Positions 43,170-52,504 of a stretch of 64,000 nt of DNA are shown here, piece by piece. Position numbers and translations under genes: made by a program. How positions within the stretch are numbered: the stretch's first letter is position 1; each line of letters begins with the position of its first letter. This DNA is from Brenneria populi (lineage in GTDB: Bacteria; Pseudomonadota; Gammaproteobacteria; Enterobacterales; Enterobacteriaceae): contig NZ_JAYWTM010000009.1 in NCBI RefSeq assembly GCF_036016195.1, positions 172,348 to 236,347 of the forward strand. Direction: 5' to 3'. The notes below the pieces were generated by a model. It worked only from the letters and a program-made list of their open reading frames with translations, did no database searches and was not told the origin of the DNA.

Positions 43170-44486
43170 ATGATGAATAAGCACGAAAATCCTCCGTTGT
43201 GGAACGCGTTTATCCGCGTCGTACGGCAAGAGGTTAAACCGGCGGTAGGCTGCACCGAGCCGATTTCGGTGGCGTTGGCCTCCGCAATGGCGGCCTCGTA
43301 TCTGTCCGGGGGCGTGGAGGGCGTGGCGGTCAAGGTCTCGCCGAACCTGATGAAAAACGGGATGGGCGTCGCGGTTCCCGGCACCGGGATGGTGGGGTTG
43401 CCGATCGCCGCCGCGGTCGGCGCATTCGGCGGCGATCCGCAGGCCGGGCTGGAGGTGCTGCGCTACGCGCGCCCTCAGGCCATCGACGCCGGGAAAGCGC
43501 TGCTGGCTCAAGGCGGCGTTCGCGTCGGTATGATGCAGCCCTGCGAGGATATTCTTTACGCGCAGGTTACCGTCTACAGCCAGGGGGAGTCGGCCACGGT
43601 GACGATCGCCGGCAGCCACACGCGCGTCATCCGCATCGAAAAAAACGGCGAGGTGCTTTGCGATGAACGTTTGAGCGACGGCGCGGAAACCGATGAATCC
43701 GTCGACGGCGCCTGTCTGAGCGATGTGACGACGCGCGACGTTTACGATTTCGCCACGCAGGTCGAATTTGAGCGTATCCGCTTTATTCTTGATGCGGCCG
43801 AACTGAACGCGGCCCTTTCCCGAGAAGGGCTGAGCAAACATTACGGGCTGCATATCGGCGCTACCCTGGCGCGTCAGCGTGAGCAGGGGTTGCTGTCGCA
43901 CGATCTGCTCTCCGATATCATGATTCGCTCGGCTTCGGCCTCCGATGCGCGCATGGGCGGCGCGGTGCTGCCGGCCATGAGCAATTCAGGCTCGGGCAAT
44001 CAGGGGATTGCGGCGACCATGCCGGTGGTGGCGGCGGCGGAGTATTTAAACTGCGGCGAGGAGAAACTGGCGCGCGCGCTGATGCTTTCTCACCTAACGG
44101 CCATCTATATTCATAGCAAACTTCCCCGGCTTTCGGCGCTGTGCGCGGCGACGACGGCCTCTATGGGGGCGGCGGCCGGTATCGCCTGGCTGATCGCCGG
44201 ACGCTATGAGCCCGTGGCGATGGCTATCGGCAGCATGATCGGCGATGTGAGCGGCATGATATGCGACGGCGCCTCTAATAGCTGCGCGATGAAAGTCTCC
44301 ACCAGCGTCTCGGCCGCTTATAAAGCGGTGCTGATGGCCCTGGATAACAGCGCGGTCACCGGCAATGAAGGCATCGTCGCCCACGATGTGGACCAGTCGA
44401 TCGCCAATCTGTGCGCCCTGGCCTGCGGCTCGATGCAGCAGACCGATACGCAGATTATCGAGATCATGGCGAGCAAGGCGCGATAG
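43170..44486 (+). CDS. L-cysteine desulfidase-family protein (UPF0597, CyuA-like)
   Basis: A 438-residue protein of the UPF0597/YhaM family. E. coli CyuA (YhaM) is an iron-sulfur anaerobic cysteine desulfidase that yields pyruvate, ammonia and sulfide. The conserved Cys in KPAVGCTEPISVALA (near residue 28) and others in LNCGEEKLARAL, MICDGASNSCAMK and LCALACGSMQQ could ligate the cluster. AAGG precedes two adjacent ATG codons; either could start it. There is no CyuP or CyuR partner nearby. It interrupts the glpX-glpK order and is flanked by an AT-rich tract and a decayed repeat, suggesting insertion. Confidence 0.85.
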   Translation: MMNKHENPPLWNAFIRVVRQEVKPAVGCTEPISVALASAMAASYLSGGVEGVAVKVSPNLMKNGMGVAVPGTGMVGLPIAAAVGAFGGDPQAGLEVLRYARPQAIDAGKALLAQGGVRVGMMQPCEDILYAQVTVYSQGESATVTIAGSHTRVIRIEKNGEVLCDERLSDGAETDESVDGACLSDVTTRDVYDFATQVEFERIRFILDAAELNAALSREGLSKHYGLHIGATLARQREQGLLSHDLLSDIMIRSASASDARMGGAVLPAMSNSGSGNQGIAATMPVVAAAEYLNCGEEKLARALMLSHLTAIYIHSKLPRLSALCAATTASMGAAAGIAWLIAGRYEPVAMAIGSMIGDVSGMICDGASNSCAMKVSTSVSAAYKAVLMALDNSAVTGNEGIVAHDVDQSIANLCALACGSMQQTDTQIIEIMASKAR

Positions 44487-44585
44487 GCGAACGCCGTAAG
44501 CTCGCTGCTTCCCCCGCGACGACGGGCGCGTGCGGAGGCGTGCTCTTCCCGCGCCCGAAATCGCCTCCGCGCCCGTATAAGCGCG

Positions 44586-46097
<1,512 letters not shown>

Positions 46098-46149
46098 AAA
46101 TCCAATCCTGTTGTTGTTAACCGTAAGGAGAGTCACCGTGGCGTTAAAT

Positions 46150-46989
46150 TTAACGGCTCTCGGTGTGAACTGTGGTTTCGCTATCGGCTTGGCAAGTATC
46201 GCAAGGCAGGTTGCGGCCGATCAGCATGCGGTAGCCGAACGCGCCCAGTCCGGCGCCGACGATGGGACCGAAAATCGGCACCAGGAAGTAAGGGATGTCC
46301 CGTCCTCCGGTGAAGGCGATCTCCCCCCAGCCGCTCAGGAAGGCGAACAGCTTGGGACCGAAGTCACGCGCCGGATTCAGCGCGAAACCGGTGAGCGGCC
46401 CCAGCGAGGCGCCGATCACGGCGATTAAGATACCGATCAGCAGCGGCGCCAGCGGCCCGCGCGGGATGCCGTTGCCGTCGTCGGTCAGCGCCAGAATCAG
46501 GCACATAAGGATGGCGGTAATCACGGTTTCTACCAGAAAGGCCTGCATGACTGAAATTTGCGGGTGCGGATAGGTAGAGAAGATACCGGCGAGATTCAGG
46601 CTCTCCACGCTGCCGCGCACCATGCCGTGCGTCTGTTCAAAATTGATGAACAGATTGTAATACAGGCCGTAGACCAGCGCCGCGGCGCAGAATGCGCCCG
46701 CTATCTGAGCCAGAATGTAGGGAATGACTTTGCGGCGATCGAAACAGGCGAACAGCCACAGGGCGATGGTGACCGCCGGGTTGAGATGGGCGCCGGAGAT
46801 CGCGGCGGTCAGGTAGATGGCCATGGCCACGCCCAGACCCCAGATGATGCTGATTTCCCATTGCCCGAAGCTGGCGCCCGCCAGTTTTAATGCGGCGACG
46901 CAGCCGACGCCGAAAAAAATCAGTAGGCCGGTACCCAGAAATTCGGCGATGCACTGGCCTTTTAGGGTTGAACTGTCTGATTGACTCAT
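46150..46989 (-). CDS. glpF: Glycerol facilitator GlpF
   Basis: Aquaglyceroporin of 279 residues with six membrane helices and two half-helices. The pore motifs are GAHLNPAVTIALW (first NPA) near residue 67 and LNPARDFGPKLF (second NPA) near residue 203. It conducts glycerol by diffusion, and GlpK traps it. It is the first gene of glpFK, downstream of GlpR-like operator sequence. Confidence 0.98.
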   Translation of the reverse strand: MSQSDSSTLKGQCIAEFLGTGLLIFFGVGCVAALKLAGASFGQWEISIIWGLGVAMAIYLTAAISGAHLNPAVTIALWLFACFDRRKVIPYILAQIAGAFCAAALVYGLYYNLFINFEQTHGMVRGSVESLNLAGIFSTYPHPQISVMQAFLVETVITAILMCLILALTDDGNGIPRGPLAPLLIGILIAVIGASLGPLTGFALNPARDFGPKLFAFLSGWGEIAFTGGRDIPYFLVPIFGPIVGAGLGAFGYRMLIGRNLPCDTCQADSETTVHTESR

Positions 46990-47514
46990 AATTATTATCC
47001 TGTTGTGTAGGGTACAACATTATTGTGGGTCTTGAAGAGCGCGCCTGAAGAACGGCCCGCCGGGTTAAATGTGTTCATGATGTGAATTTATCGTTAATGT
47101 TCGAAAACGAGAAATATCGAAATTAAAATGTGTGTTGTTCGTCAAAGAAATGAGCGTATTCGCTTAGATACTTGAGCCTTAATGATTGATGACGCCTATC
47201 TTATGTTAACCCCCGGGTTAAATTTATTAACATAAGCAGCAGGGCGGCGGCGGTTAACGCCCTTTTTCGGTTTGTGCTGATAGAGGTTGTCGAGAAAAGC
47301 TGCCACACTCGTCGTTCTATGGGATGTTTGCTAGACAGAGATAGATTGGCTACATACAATTCTACTATCGTCGGTCCAGTTATCAGACCGGTTCTGCCGG
47401 CGGTTTGCGTCCACGGGCGGCCTGTCAGGCGCGCCGTCGTACGGCGGCCGCAGCGGATGTTTTGGGCTGGTATTCACCGATTTTTATGCCTTGCGATTAA
47501 AAGGGGTTTGAAGA
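46990..47514. promoter_or_regulatory. glpF/zapB control region
   Basis: A 525-base divergent spacer. A GlpR-like site is at 47096-47115, and AT-rich sequence from 47085 to 47235 should hold the glpFK promoter. Beyond 47240 the sequence is GC-rich and feeds zapB, whose start has a clear AAGGGGTTTGAAG site. No other gene is seen. Confidence 0.5.
47096..47115 (-). promoter_or_regulatory. GlpR-like operator of glpFK
   Basis: AATGTTCGAAAACGAGAAAT matches the GlpR consensus (ATGTTCG, ACGAACAT halves) well on the left half and partly on the right. It lies about 107 bases before the glpF start. Similar half sites (GTTCATG at 47072, TTGTTCG at 47135) may add to cooperative binding, as in E. coli. Confidence 0.6.
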
Positions 47515-47754
47515 ATGTCATTTGAAGTGTTTGAAAAGCTGGAAGCGAAAGTTCAGCAAGCGATTGATACTATTACGCTGTTGCAAATGGAAATCGAAGA
47601 GCTGAAAGAGAAAAACAACGCCTTGTCGCAAGATGTTCAGGCTGCGTCGGGCGCTCGCGAAGCGCTGGTGCGTGAAAACGAACAATTGAAAGAAGAACAA
47701 ACGATGTGGCAGGAGCGCCTGCGCGCCCTGTTAGGGAAGATGGAAGAGGTCTGA
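47515..47754 (+). CDS. zapB: Cell-division protein ZapB
   Basis: A 79-residue protein predicted to be one continuous coiled coil (EKLEAKVQQAIDTITLLQM through LRALLGKMEEV). It links ZapA-FtsZ at the Z ring with MatP and the chromosome terminus. It is convergent with rraA across a 191-base spacer that carries a dispersed repeat. Confidence 0.96.
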   Translation: MSFEVFEKLEAKVQQAIDTITLLQMEIEELKEKNNALSQDVQAASGAREALVRENEQLKEEQTMWQERLRALLGKMEEV

Positions 47755-47761
47755 CTTTTGC

Positions 47762-47782
47762 AAAAAAGGGCGAAGCTTCGCC
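47762..47782. terminator. Left half of split palindromic terminator (zapB/rraA)
   Basis: AAAAAAG then the perfect palindrome GGCGAAGCTTCGCC (47769-47782). On the minus strand it reads stem then CTTTTTT, a terminator for rraA transcripts. Bases 47762-47779 are the exact inverse complement of 47896-47913. GAAGCTTCGCC (47772-47782) also recurs directly at 47896-47906. Confidence 0.8.
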
Positions 47783-47895
47783 GAATGCGGGTCACTTAAG
47801 CCGGTTTTTAGGGGAAACACAGAGGGAGGTTCCCGTAGGGACGCCTCCCCTCTGTGGTCGCCCCGTGTATCTCGATGCTTAAACGATCGGCATTA
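47783..47895 (-). repeat. Dispersed structured repeat, copy A
   Basis: About 113 bases inserted inside the zapB/rraA terminator. Read on the minus strand it shares, in order, CGAGATAC, GGCGACC, GCGTCCCTACG, AACCTCCC and GTGTTTCCCC with copy B at 53679. Its core (47806-47879) folds into a strong hairpin: CACAGAGGG-AGG against CCTCCCTCTGTG. It is non-coding. Confidence 0.8.
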
Positions 47896-47913
47896 GAAGC
47901 TTCGCCCTTTTTT
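47896..47913. terminator. Right half of split palindromic terminator (zapB/rraA)
   Basis: GAAGCTTCGCCCTTTTTT. The T run ends zapB transcripts on the plus strand when the sequence pairs with the left half at 47762-47779, 18 of 18 bases complementary. Confidence 0.75.
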
Positions 47914-47945
47914 CGCCCCGGGAGCGCGGCGGCGATTGAAGCGGA

Positions 47946-48431
47946 TTATTCGATATCCAGCGGATCTTCCGCCAGAATGATCCCGGTGTTATCCGCGTAG
48001 AGGTGATCGCCCGAGAAAAAGGTGACGCCGCCGAAATTAACGCGAATATCGCTCTCGCCGATCCCTTCGCTGGCTGCGCCGGCCGGGATTGCCGCCATCG
48101 CCTGAATGCCGATATCCAGTTCGGCGAGGTCGTCCACCTGACGCACCGCTCCGTAGACGACAATGCCTTCCCATTCGTTCTGGGCCGCCAGTCTCGCCAG
48201 TTCCGCGTTGATTAACGCCCGGCGCACCGAACCGCCGCCGTCGACCAGCAGTACGCGCCCGGCGCCGTTCTCTTCCAGTAAATCATAAAGCAGGCCGTTA
48301 TCCTCAAAACATTTCACCGTGGTGATTTGCCCGCCAAATGAAGTACGCCCGCCAAAGTTAGAGAACAGAGGCTCAACAACATTCACCTCTTCGTGATAAA
48401 TATCGCACAGTTCGGAAGTATCGTATTTCAT
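47946..48431 (-). CDS. rraA: Ribonuclease E activity regulator RraA
   Basis: A 161-residue RraA (E. coli 161), a trimeric protein that binds RNase E and masks its RNA-binding region, slowing mRNA decay. Family sequence: MKYDTSELCDIYHEEVNVVEPLF (partly), FGGRTSFGGQITTVKCFEDN, GRVLLVDGGGSVRRALIN near residue 77. In other bacteria related proteins have aldolase activity. It is 138 bases after menA. Confidence 0.97.
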   Translation of the reverse strand: MKYDTSELCDIYHEEVNVVEPLFSNFGGRTSFGGQITTVKCFEDNGLLYDLLEENGAGRVLLVDGGGSVRRALINAELARLAAQNEWEGIVVYGAVRQVDDLAELDIGIQAMAAIPAGAASEGIGESDIRVNFGGVTFFSGDHLYADNTGIILAEDPLDIE

Positions 48432-48569
48432 AGGATTTACGTCAGGTTGCCGCAGGGATAGTGAGTATATCCCTTTCTGGCGGATGTTGGCAAAATCATC
48501 AAATGTTAACTTGATGCGTATCAGTAAAGCATCGCGTCAGGCCGAGAATAAAGCCGGACTTTACAACGA

Positions 48570-49499
48570 CTAGCTGAGTATTACGCCCACGGCGAACAGG
48601 ATGTTGGTCAGCAGCGCGCACTTGACGGTCTTTTCCAGCATAGGGCGCATGCTAAACGCGCTGGTTTCACGTAAAACGTAAACGGCCTGCTTGAGCAGCA
48701 ACGGCAGCGCCAGGATGAATAACCAACCGGCCAGACTATGCAGATAGAAAATGGCGAACAGTCCGAGACAAACCGGCGCCAATAGCAGCAGCATGGTGTG
48801 GTAGCAGCGTGCCTTCTGCGCGCCGAGACGTACCGCCAGCGTGTTTTTTCCGCTGATTCGGTCGTTATCGATATCGCGCAAGTTATTGATATTCAGGACG
48901 GCGGTGGCCAGCAGGCCGCAGGCGGTGGCCGGCAGCATAACGATACTGTCGAAGTGGCCGGTTTGCAGGTAATAGGAGCCGGCAACGCTCAGCCAGCCGA
49001 AAAATATCAGCACCGAGATGTCGCCCAGCCCGATGTAGCCATAAGGCTTGCTGCCTACGGTATAGGTGATGGCGGCGAGAATGGCCAGCAGGCCGAGGAT
49101 CAGGAATCCGACGATATCGGTTGGTTTTTCGCAGGCGGCGATCACCAGTGAAACGCCGGAGATAATCGTTAGGGCAACGGTGACAATCAGCGCGTTTCTT
49201 AACTGCGTCAGGCTAATCGCCCCCGTCTGGATACCACGCAGCGGGCCGATACGATCTTCGGTGTCGCTGCCTTTTATCGCATCGCCATAGTCATTCGCCA
49301 GATTGGAGAGAATCTGCAATAACCCGGCCGTAAGCAGAGCCAGCAGCGCGATACCCGGTTTAAAACTGCTGTGCCAGCTTGCAATCGCCGAACCGGTGAC
49401 GATGGAAGCGAAAGCCAGCGGCAAAGTTTTTGGACGCAGGCTGTCCAACCAGGCTTGGGTTTTGCTTTTATGGGTTGATAAGGTCATGGCGTGCTTCAA
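48570..49499 (-). CDS. menA: 1,4-dihydroxy-2-naphthoate octaprenyltransferase MenA
   Basis: UbiA-superfamily integral membrane prenyltransferase of 309 residues that joins octaprenyl diphosphate to dihydroxynaphthoate in menaquinone synthesis. Aspartate-rich Mg sites: NDYGDAIKGSDTEDR near residue 68 and NLRDIDNDRISGKNT near residue 206. About nine helices. A second in-frame ATG four codons in (MTLSTHKSK) is also possible. Confidence 0.96.
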   Translation of the reverse strand: MKHAMTLSTHKSKTQAWLDSLRPKTLPLAFASIVTGSAIASWHSSFKPGIALLALLTAGLLQILSNLANDYGDAIKGSDTEDRIGPLRGIQTGAISLTQLRNALIVTVALTIISGVSLVIAACEKPTDIVGFLILGLLAILAAITYTVGSKPYGYIGLGDISVLIFFGWLSVAGSYYLQTGHFDSIVMLPATACGLLATAVLNINNLRDIDNDRISGKNTLAVRLGAQKARCYHTMLLLLAPVCLGLFAIFYLHSLAGWLFILALPLLLKQAVYVLRETSAFSMRPMLEKTVKCALLTNILFAVGVILS

Positions 49500-49574
49500 T
49501 TTTTATTAACGATCCCTATAGGAATACATTTATTTTTTATAAATAAAAAGGGTTAACGACAGTGCTATAAACAC

Positions 49575-49600
49575 AAGTGGGAGGCCTTGGCCTCCCACTT
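49575..49600. terminator. Terminator of the hslVU operon
   Basis: AAGTGGGAGGCC (49575-49586) is perfectly complementary to GGCCTCCCACTT (49589-49600), a 12-pair inverted repeat 32 bases past the hslU stop. On the minus strand it continues GTGTTTATAG, a modest T-rich tail. Confidence 0.85.
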
Positions 49601-49631
49601 GACTGTTAACAGGACGATCCGTGCAGGCGGA

Positions 49632-50963
49632 TTATAAGATAAATCGGCTCAGATCTTCATCTGCTACTAATTCATCCAGGTGACTACGTACGTAATCTGC
49701 GTCAATGGTAACATTTTGACCATTCATTTCGCTGGCATCGTAAGAGATATCTTCAATCAAGCGCTCCAGAACGGTATGCAAACGGCGCGCGCCGATATTC
49801 TCGGTACGTTCGTTGACCTGCCACGCCGCTTCCGCAATCCGGCGGATTCCGTCCGTCGAAAACTCGATATTGACACCTTCCGTTGCCATCAAGGCCTTGT
49901 ACTGCTCGGTCAATGATGCGCTCGGCTCCGTTAGGATACGCTCAAAATCTTCCGTCGTCAGCGCCTGTAATTCAACGCGGATCGGCAAACGTCCCTGCAG
50001 CTCGGGGATCAGATCCGACGGGCTGGCGACTTGGAATGCGCCGGAGGCGATAAACAGGATATGGTCGGTTTTAACCATACCGTGTTTGGTTGAGACGGTG
50101 CAGCCCTCCACCAGCGGCAGCAGGTCGCGCTGCACCCCTTCGCGGGACACATCCGGGCCCGAGCTTTCGCCGCGTTTACAGATTTTATCGATCTCATCGA
50201 TAAACACGATGCCGTGCTGCTCGACCGACTCGATCGCCTGCTGCTTCAGCTCTTCCGGATTCACCAGTTTGGCCGCTTCTTCTTCCACCAGCAGCTTGAA
50301 GGCTTCTTTGATTTTGACCTTGCGCGCTTTCTGCTTCTGCCCGGCCAGATTCTGAAACATGGATTGCAGCTGGTTGGTCATCTCTTCCATGCCCGGAGGG
50401 GCCATAATCTCAACGCCGACCGGCGCGGCGGCCAGATCGATTTCGATCTCTTTATCGTCCAGCTGGCCTTCGCGCAGTTTCTTGCGAAAAGCCTGACGCG
50501 CCGCCGACGGTTCGTGGTTTTCTTCCGGCTGCCCCCAGTTATTTTTCGCCGGAGGAATCAAAACGTCGAGAATACGCTCTTCCGCCAGCTCTTCGGCGCG
50601 ATGGCGGTTCTTCTCTATGGACTGCTGACGTACCATTTTGATCGCCGAATCCGTTAAATCACGGATGATCGAGTCGACTTCTTTGCCTACATAGCCGACT
50701 TCGGTGAATTTGGTGGCTTCAACCTTGATAAAAGGCGCGTTTGCCAGCTTGGCCAGACGGCGGGCGATTTCGGTTTTACCCACCCCGGTCGGACCAATCA
50801 TCAGAATATTTTTCGGCGTCACTTCGTGACGCAGCGACTCTTCCAACTGCATTCTTCGCCAGCGGTTGCGCAGCGCGATGGCTACCGCGCGCTTGGCGTT
50901 ATGCTGACCGATGATATAGCTATCAAGTTCGCTGACTATCTCGCGCGGGGTCATTTCAGACAT
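49632..50963 (-). CDS. hslU: ATP-dependent protease ATPase subunit HslU (ClpY)
   Basis: AAA+ unfoldase of 443 residues (E. coli 443). Walker A GPTGVGKTEIARRLA near residue 58, the pore motif EVGYVGKEVDS near residue 87, the intermediate I domain about residues 110 to 240, Walker B IVFIDEIDKIC near residue 250, and C-terminal ending SRFIL, which inserts into HslV and activates it. It is 9 bases after hslV. Confidence 0.98.
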   Translation of the reverse strand: MSEMTPREIVSELDSYIIGQHNAKRAVAIALRNRWRRMQLEESLRHEVTPKNILMIGPTGVGKTEIARRLAKLANAPFIKVEATKFTEVGYVGKEVDSIIRDLTDSAIKMVRQQSIEKNRHRAEELAEERILDVLIPPAKNNWGQPEENHEPSAARQAFRKKLREGQLDDKEIEIDLAAAPVGVEIMAPPGMEEMTNQLQSMFQNLAGQKQKARKVKIKEAFKLLVEEEAAKLVNPEELKQQAIESVEQHGIVFIDEIDKICKRGESSGPDVSREGVQRDLLPLVEGCTVSTKHGMVKTDHILFIASGAFQVASPSDLIPELQGRLPIRVELQALTTEDFERILTEPSASLTEQYKALMATEGVNIEFSTDGIRRIAEAAWQVNERTENIGARRLHTVLERLIEDISYDASEMNGQNVTIDADYVRSHLDELVADEDLSRFIL

Positions 50964-50972
50964 AGTTGATCC

Positions 50973-51503
50973 TTACGCCTTTGAGGCTAATTCTTCAATC
51001 GTGTGGAATTGGTTGGTATAGATGCAGATATCGCCAGCAATACCTAACGATTTCTCGACAATATCCCGCGCGCTGAGCTCCGTGTTTTCCAGCAAAGCGC
51101 GAGCGGCCGCCTGCGCATAGGGGCCGCCGGAACCGATCGCGATCAAATCATTTTCCGGCTGCACGACATCGCCGTTGCCGGTAATAATTAATGAAGCGTT
51201 TTCATCCGCTACGGCAAGCAGAGCCTCCAGACGGCGCAGCATACGGTCCGTCCGCCAATCCTTCGCCAGCTCTACCGCGGCTTTCACCAAATGTCCCTGA
51301 TGCAATTCCAGCTTGCGTTCAAAGAGCTCGAACAGGGTAAAGGCGTCTGCCGTACCGCCGGCGAAACCGGCAATAACGCGATCGTTATAGAGGCGGCGTA
51401 CTTTACGCACGTTGCCTTTCATGACGGTATTTCCCAGCGTCGCCTGTCCATCACCGCCGATGACCACATGGCCGTTGCGGCGTACACTTACAATTGTTGT
51501 CAC
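50973..51503 (-). CDS. hslV: ATP-dependent protease peptidase subunit HslV (ClpQ)
   Basis: Proteasome-like threonine peptidase of 176 residues (E. coli 176). After Met removal the N-terminal Thr of TTIVSVRRNGHVVIGGDGQ is the nucleophile. It forms two stacked hexameric rings capped by HslU. Transcribed from a sigma-32-type promoter overlapping the ftsN stop, with a hairpin in its leader. Confidence 0.98.
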   Translation of the reverse strand: MTTIVSVRRNGHVVIGGDGQATLGNTVMKGNVRKVRRLYNDRVIAGFAGGTADAFTLFELFERKLELHQGHLVKAAVELAKDWRTDRMLRRLEALLAVADENASLIITGNGDVVQPENDLIAIGSGGPYAQAAARALLENTELSARDIVEKSLGIAGDICIYTNQFHTIEELASKA

Positions 51504-51525
51504 GAGTCAGTCCCCGTTACCGGAT

Positions 51526-51550
51526 AAAAAGACCCCCGCTGGCGCGGGGC
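51526..51550 (-). promoter_or_regulatory. Hairpin with U run in the hslVU leader
   Basis: On the minus strand CCCCGC (from 51549), loop GCCA, GCGGGG (to 51534), then TCTTTTT. It looks like an intrinsic terminator for ftsN, yet it lies downstream of the heat-shock promoter, so it is also inside the hslVU leader. From memory the E. coli clpQY leader has a stem-loop affecting mRNA stability. The short stem may allow partial read-through. Confidence 0.65.
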
Positions 51551-51564
51551 ATATTGATTTATAG

Positions 51565-51589
51565 ATGGGGACGAGGCGGCGTTTTTCAA
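51565..51589 (-). promoter_or_regulatory. Sigma-32 heat-shock promoter of hslVU
   Basis: On the minus strand TTGAAA (51589-51584), 13 bases, CCCCAT (51570-51565) followed by CTAT. This matches the RpoH consensus CTTGAAA-N13/14-CCCCATNT almost fully. The -35 hexamer overlaps the last codon and stop of ftsN. Confidence 0.85.
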
Positions 51590-52419
51590 CCCCCGCTGGC
51601 GAGCGGAATACAACTGGCAGTACCGATCTCCTTGAGCCGCTGTAGCATTTTGTCGGCGGCGGCCCGGTTATTGTAAGGACCCAGCATGATCCGATTCCAT
51701 CCGCCGTTGGAGGCGATCCGGCTTTCAATGCCGGCAAACGCCAGCTGCGCTCTCACCGATTCGGCGGGCTCCATGCTCTTGAATGAGCCGCATTGCACCA
51801 TCCAGCGCTGTGATTTTTCCGGTTTCGCCGCTTCCGGCTGCTTCGCCGTTTCCGGTTTCACCGCTTCCTGCTTCGGCGTTTCCGGCTTTGGCGCGGCCGG
51901 GGCGGCGGCGACCGGCGTTCGGACCGGCGGCGTTACCGGCCGGGTCTGTTCCGGCGGCTTGATGGTGACCTGCGAACGCGGTATTTGCGTTTGATCGTTA
52001 TAGGGCACTTCCGAGAGCTGGGTCGGCTGGCGACGCATGTCGGACTGCATCTGCTCCAGCAACTGGCGTTGTTCATCGGTCAGCTGCGCCGGCGACTGGA
52101 TCACGCCTCCGGCGGACGGCTCCGTGGGGGTCGATACGCCCAGTTGGCGGTTCTCCAGCTCTTTGATATAGCGCCAGCGCTCTTCCGGCTTGGGCGGCAA
52201 CCCGCTGCCTTTACCCGAATTCTGATGCGGCAACACCGGCGAATCCGCCGGTTTGTTGTGGGCGATGAAATATAGCCCGCCCGCAAAGGTGACCAAAACA
52301 GCGACAGCCAGCGCTATCATGGTCTTGGACATTCCTGAAGCGTTGCTTTTTCTTCGGCTGGTTGTCTTTTTCCGGCGCGTATTGGAACGCCCTCGGCTGA
52401 CATAGTCTCTTTGTGCCAC
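51586..52419 (-). CDS. ftsN: Cell-division protein FtsN
   Basis: Bitopic division protein of 277 residues that triggers septal peptidoglycan synthesis. Basic cytosolic tail with the FtsA-binding start MAQRDYVSRGRSNTRRKK; membrane helix MIALAVAVLVTFAGGLYFIA near residue 32. Then a periplasmic linker rich in Pro, Gln and Ala/Lys/Pro repeats (PKPETPKQEAVKPETAKQ). The C-terminal SPOR domain (from about residue 203, RWMVQCGSFKSMEPAESVRA) binds denuded glycan. It is followed closely by hslV. Confidence 0.96.
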   Translation of the reverse strand: MAQRDYVSRGRSNTRRKKTTSRRKSNASGMSKTMIALAVAVLVTFAGGLYFIAHNKPADSPVLPHQNSGKGSGLPPKPEERWRYIKELENRQLGVSTPTEPSAGGVIQSPAQLTDEQRQLLEQMQSDMRRQPTQLSEVPYNDQTQIPRSQVTIKPPEQTRPVTPPVRTPVAAAPAAPKPETPKQEAVKPETAKQPEAAKPEKSQRWMVQCGSFKSMEPAESVRAQLAFAGIESRIASNGGWNRIMLGPYNNRAAADKMLQRLKEIGTASCIPLASGG

Positions 52420-52504
52420 TGTCGTTTCGCTGTGAATTGAATAAATGAGTTAATCAGGGTGCCATGTTACTGAACACGAAAATATTTGACCAGCTCCTGA
52501 AGTC

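Noticed and set aside
47803..47879. Small RNA gene between zapB and rraA
   Set aside because: The strong hairpin is tempting, but a second copy elsewhere and the target-duplication-like flanks favour a repeat element. No promoter is evident.
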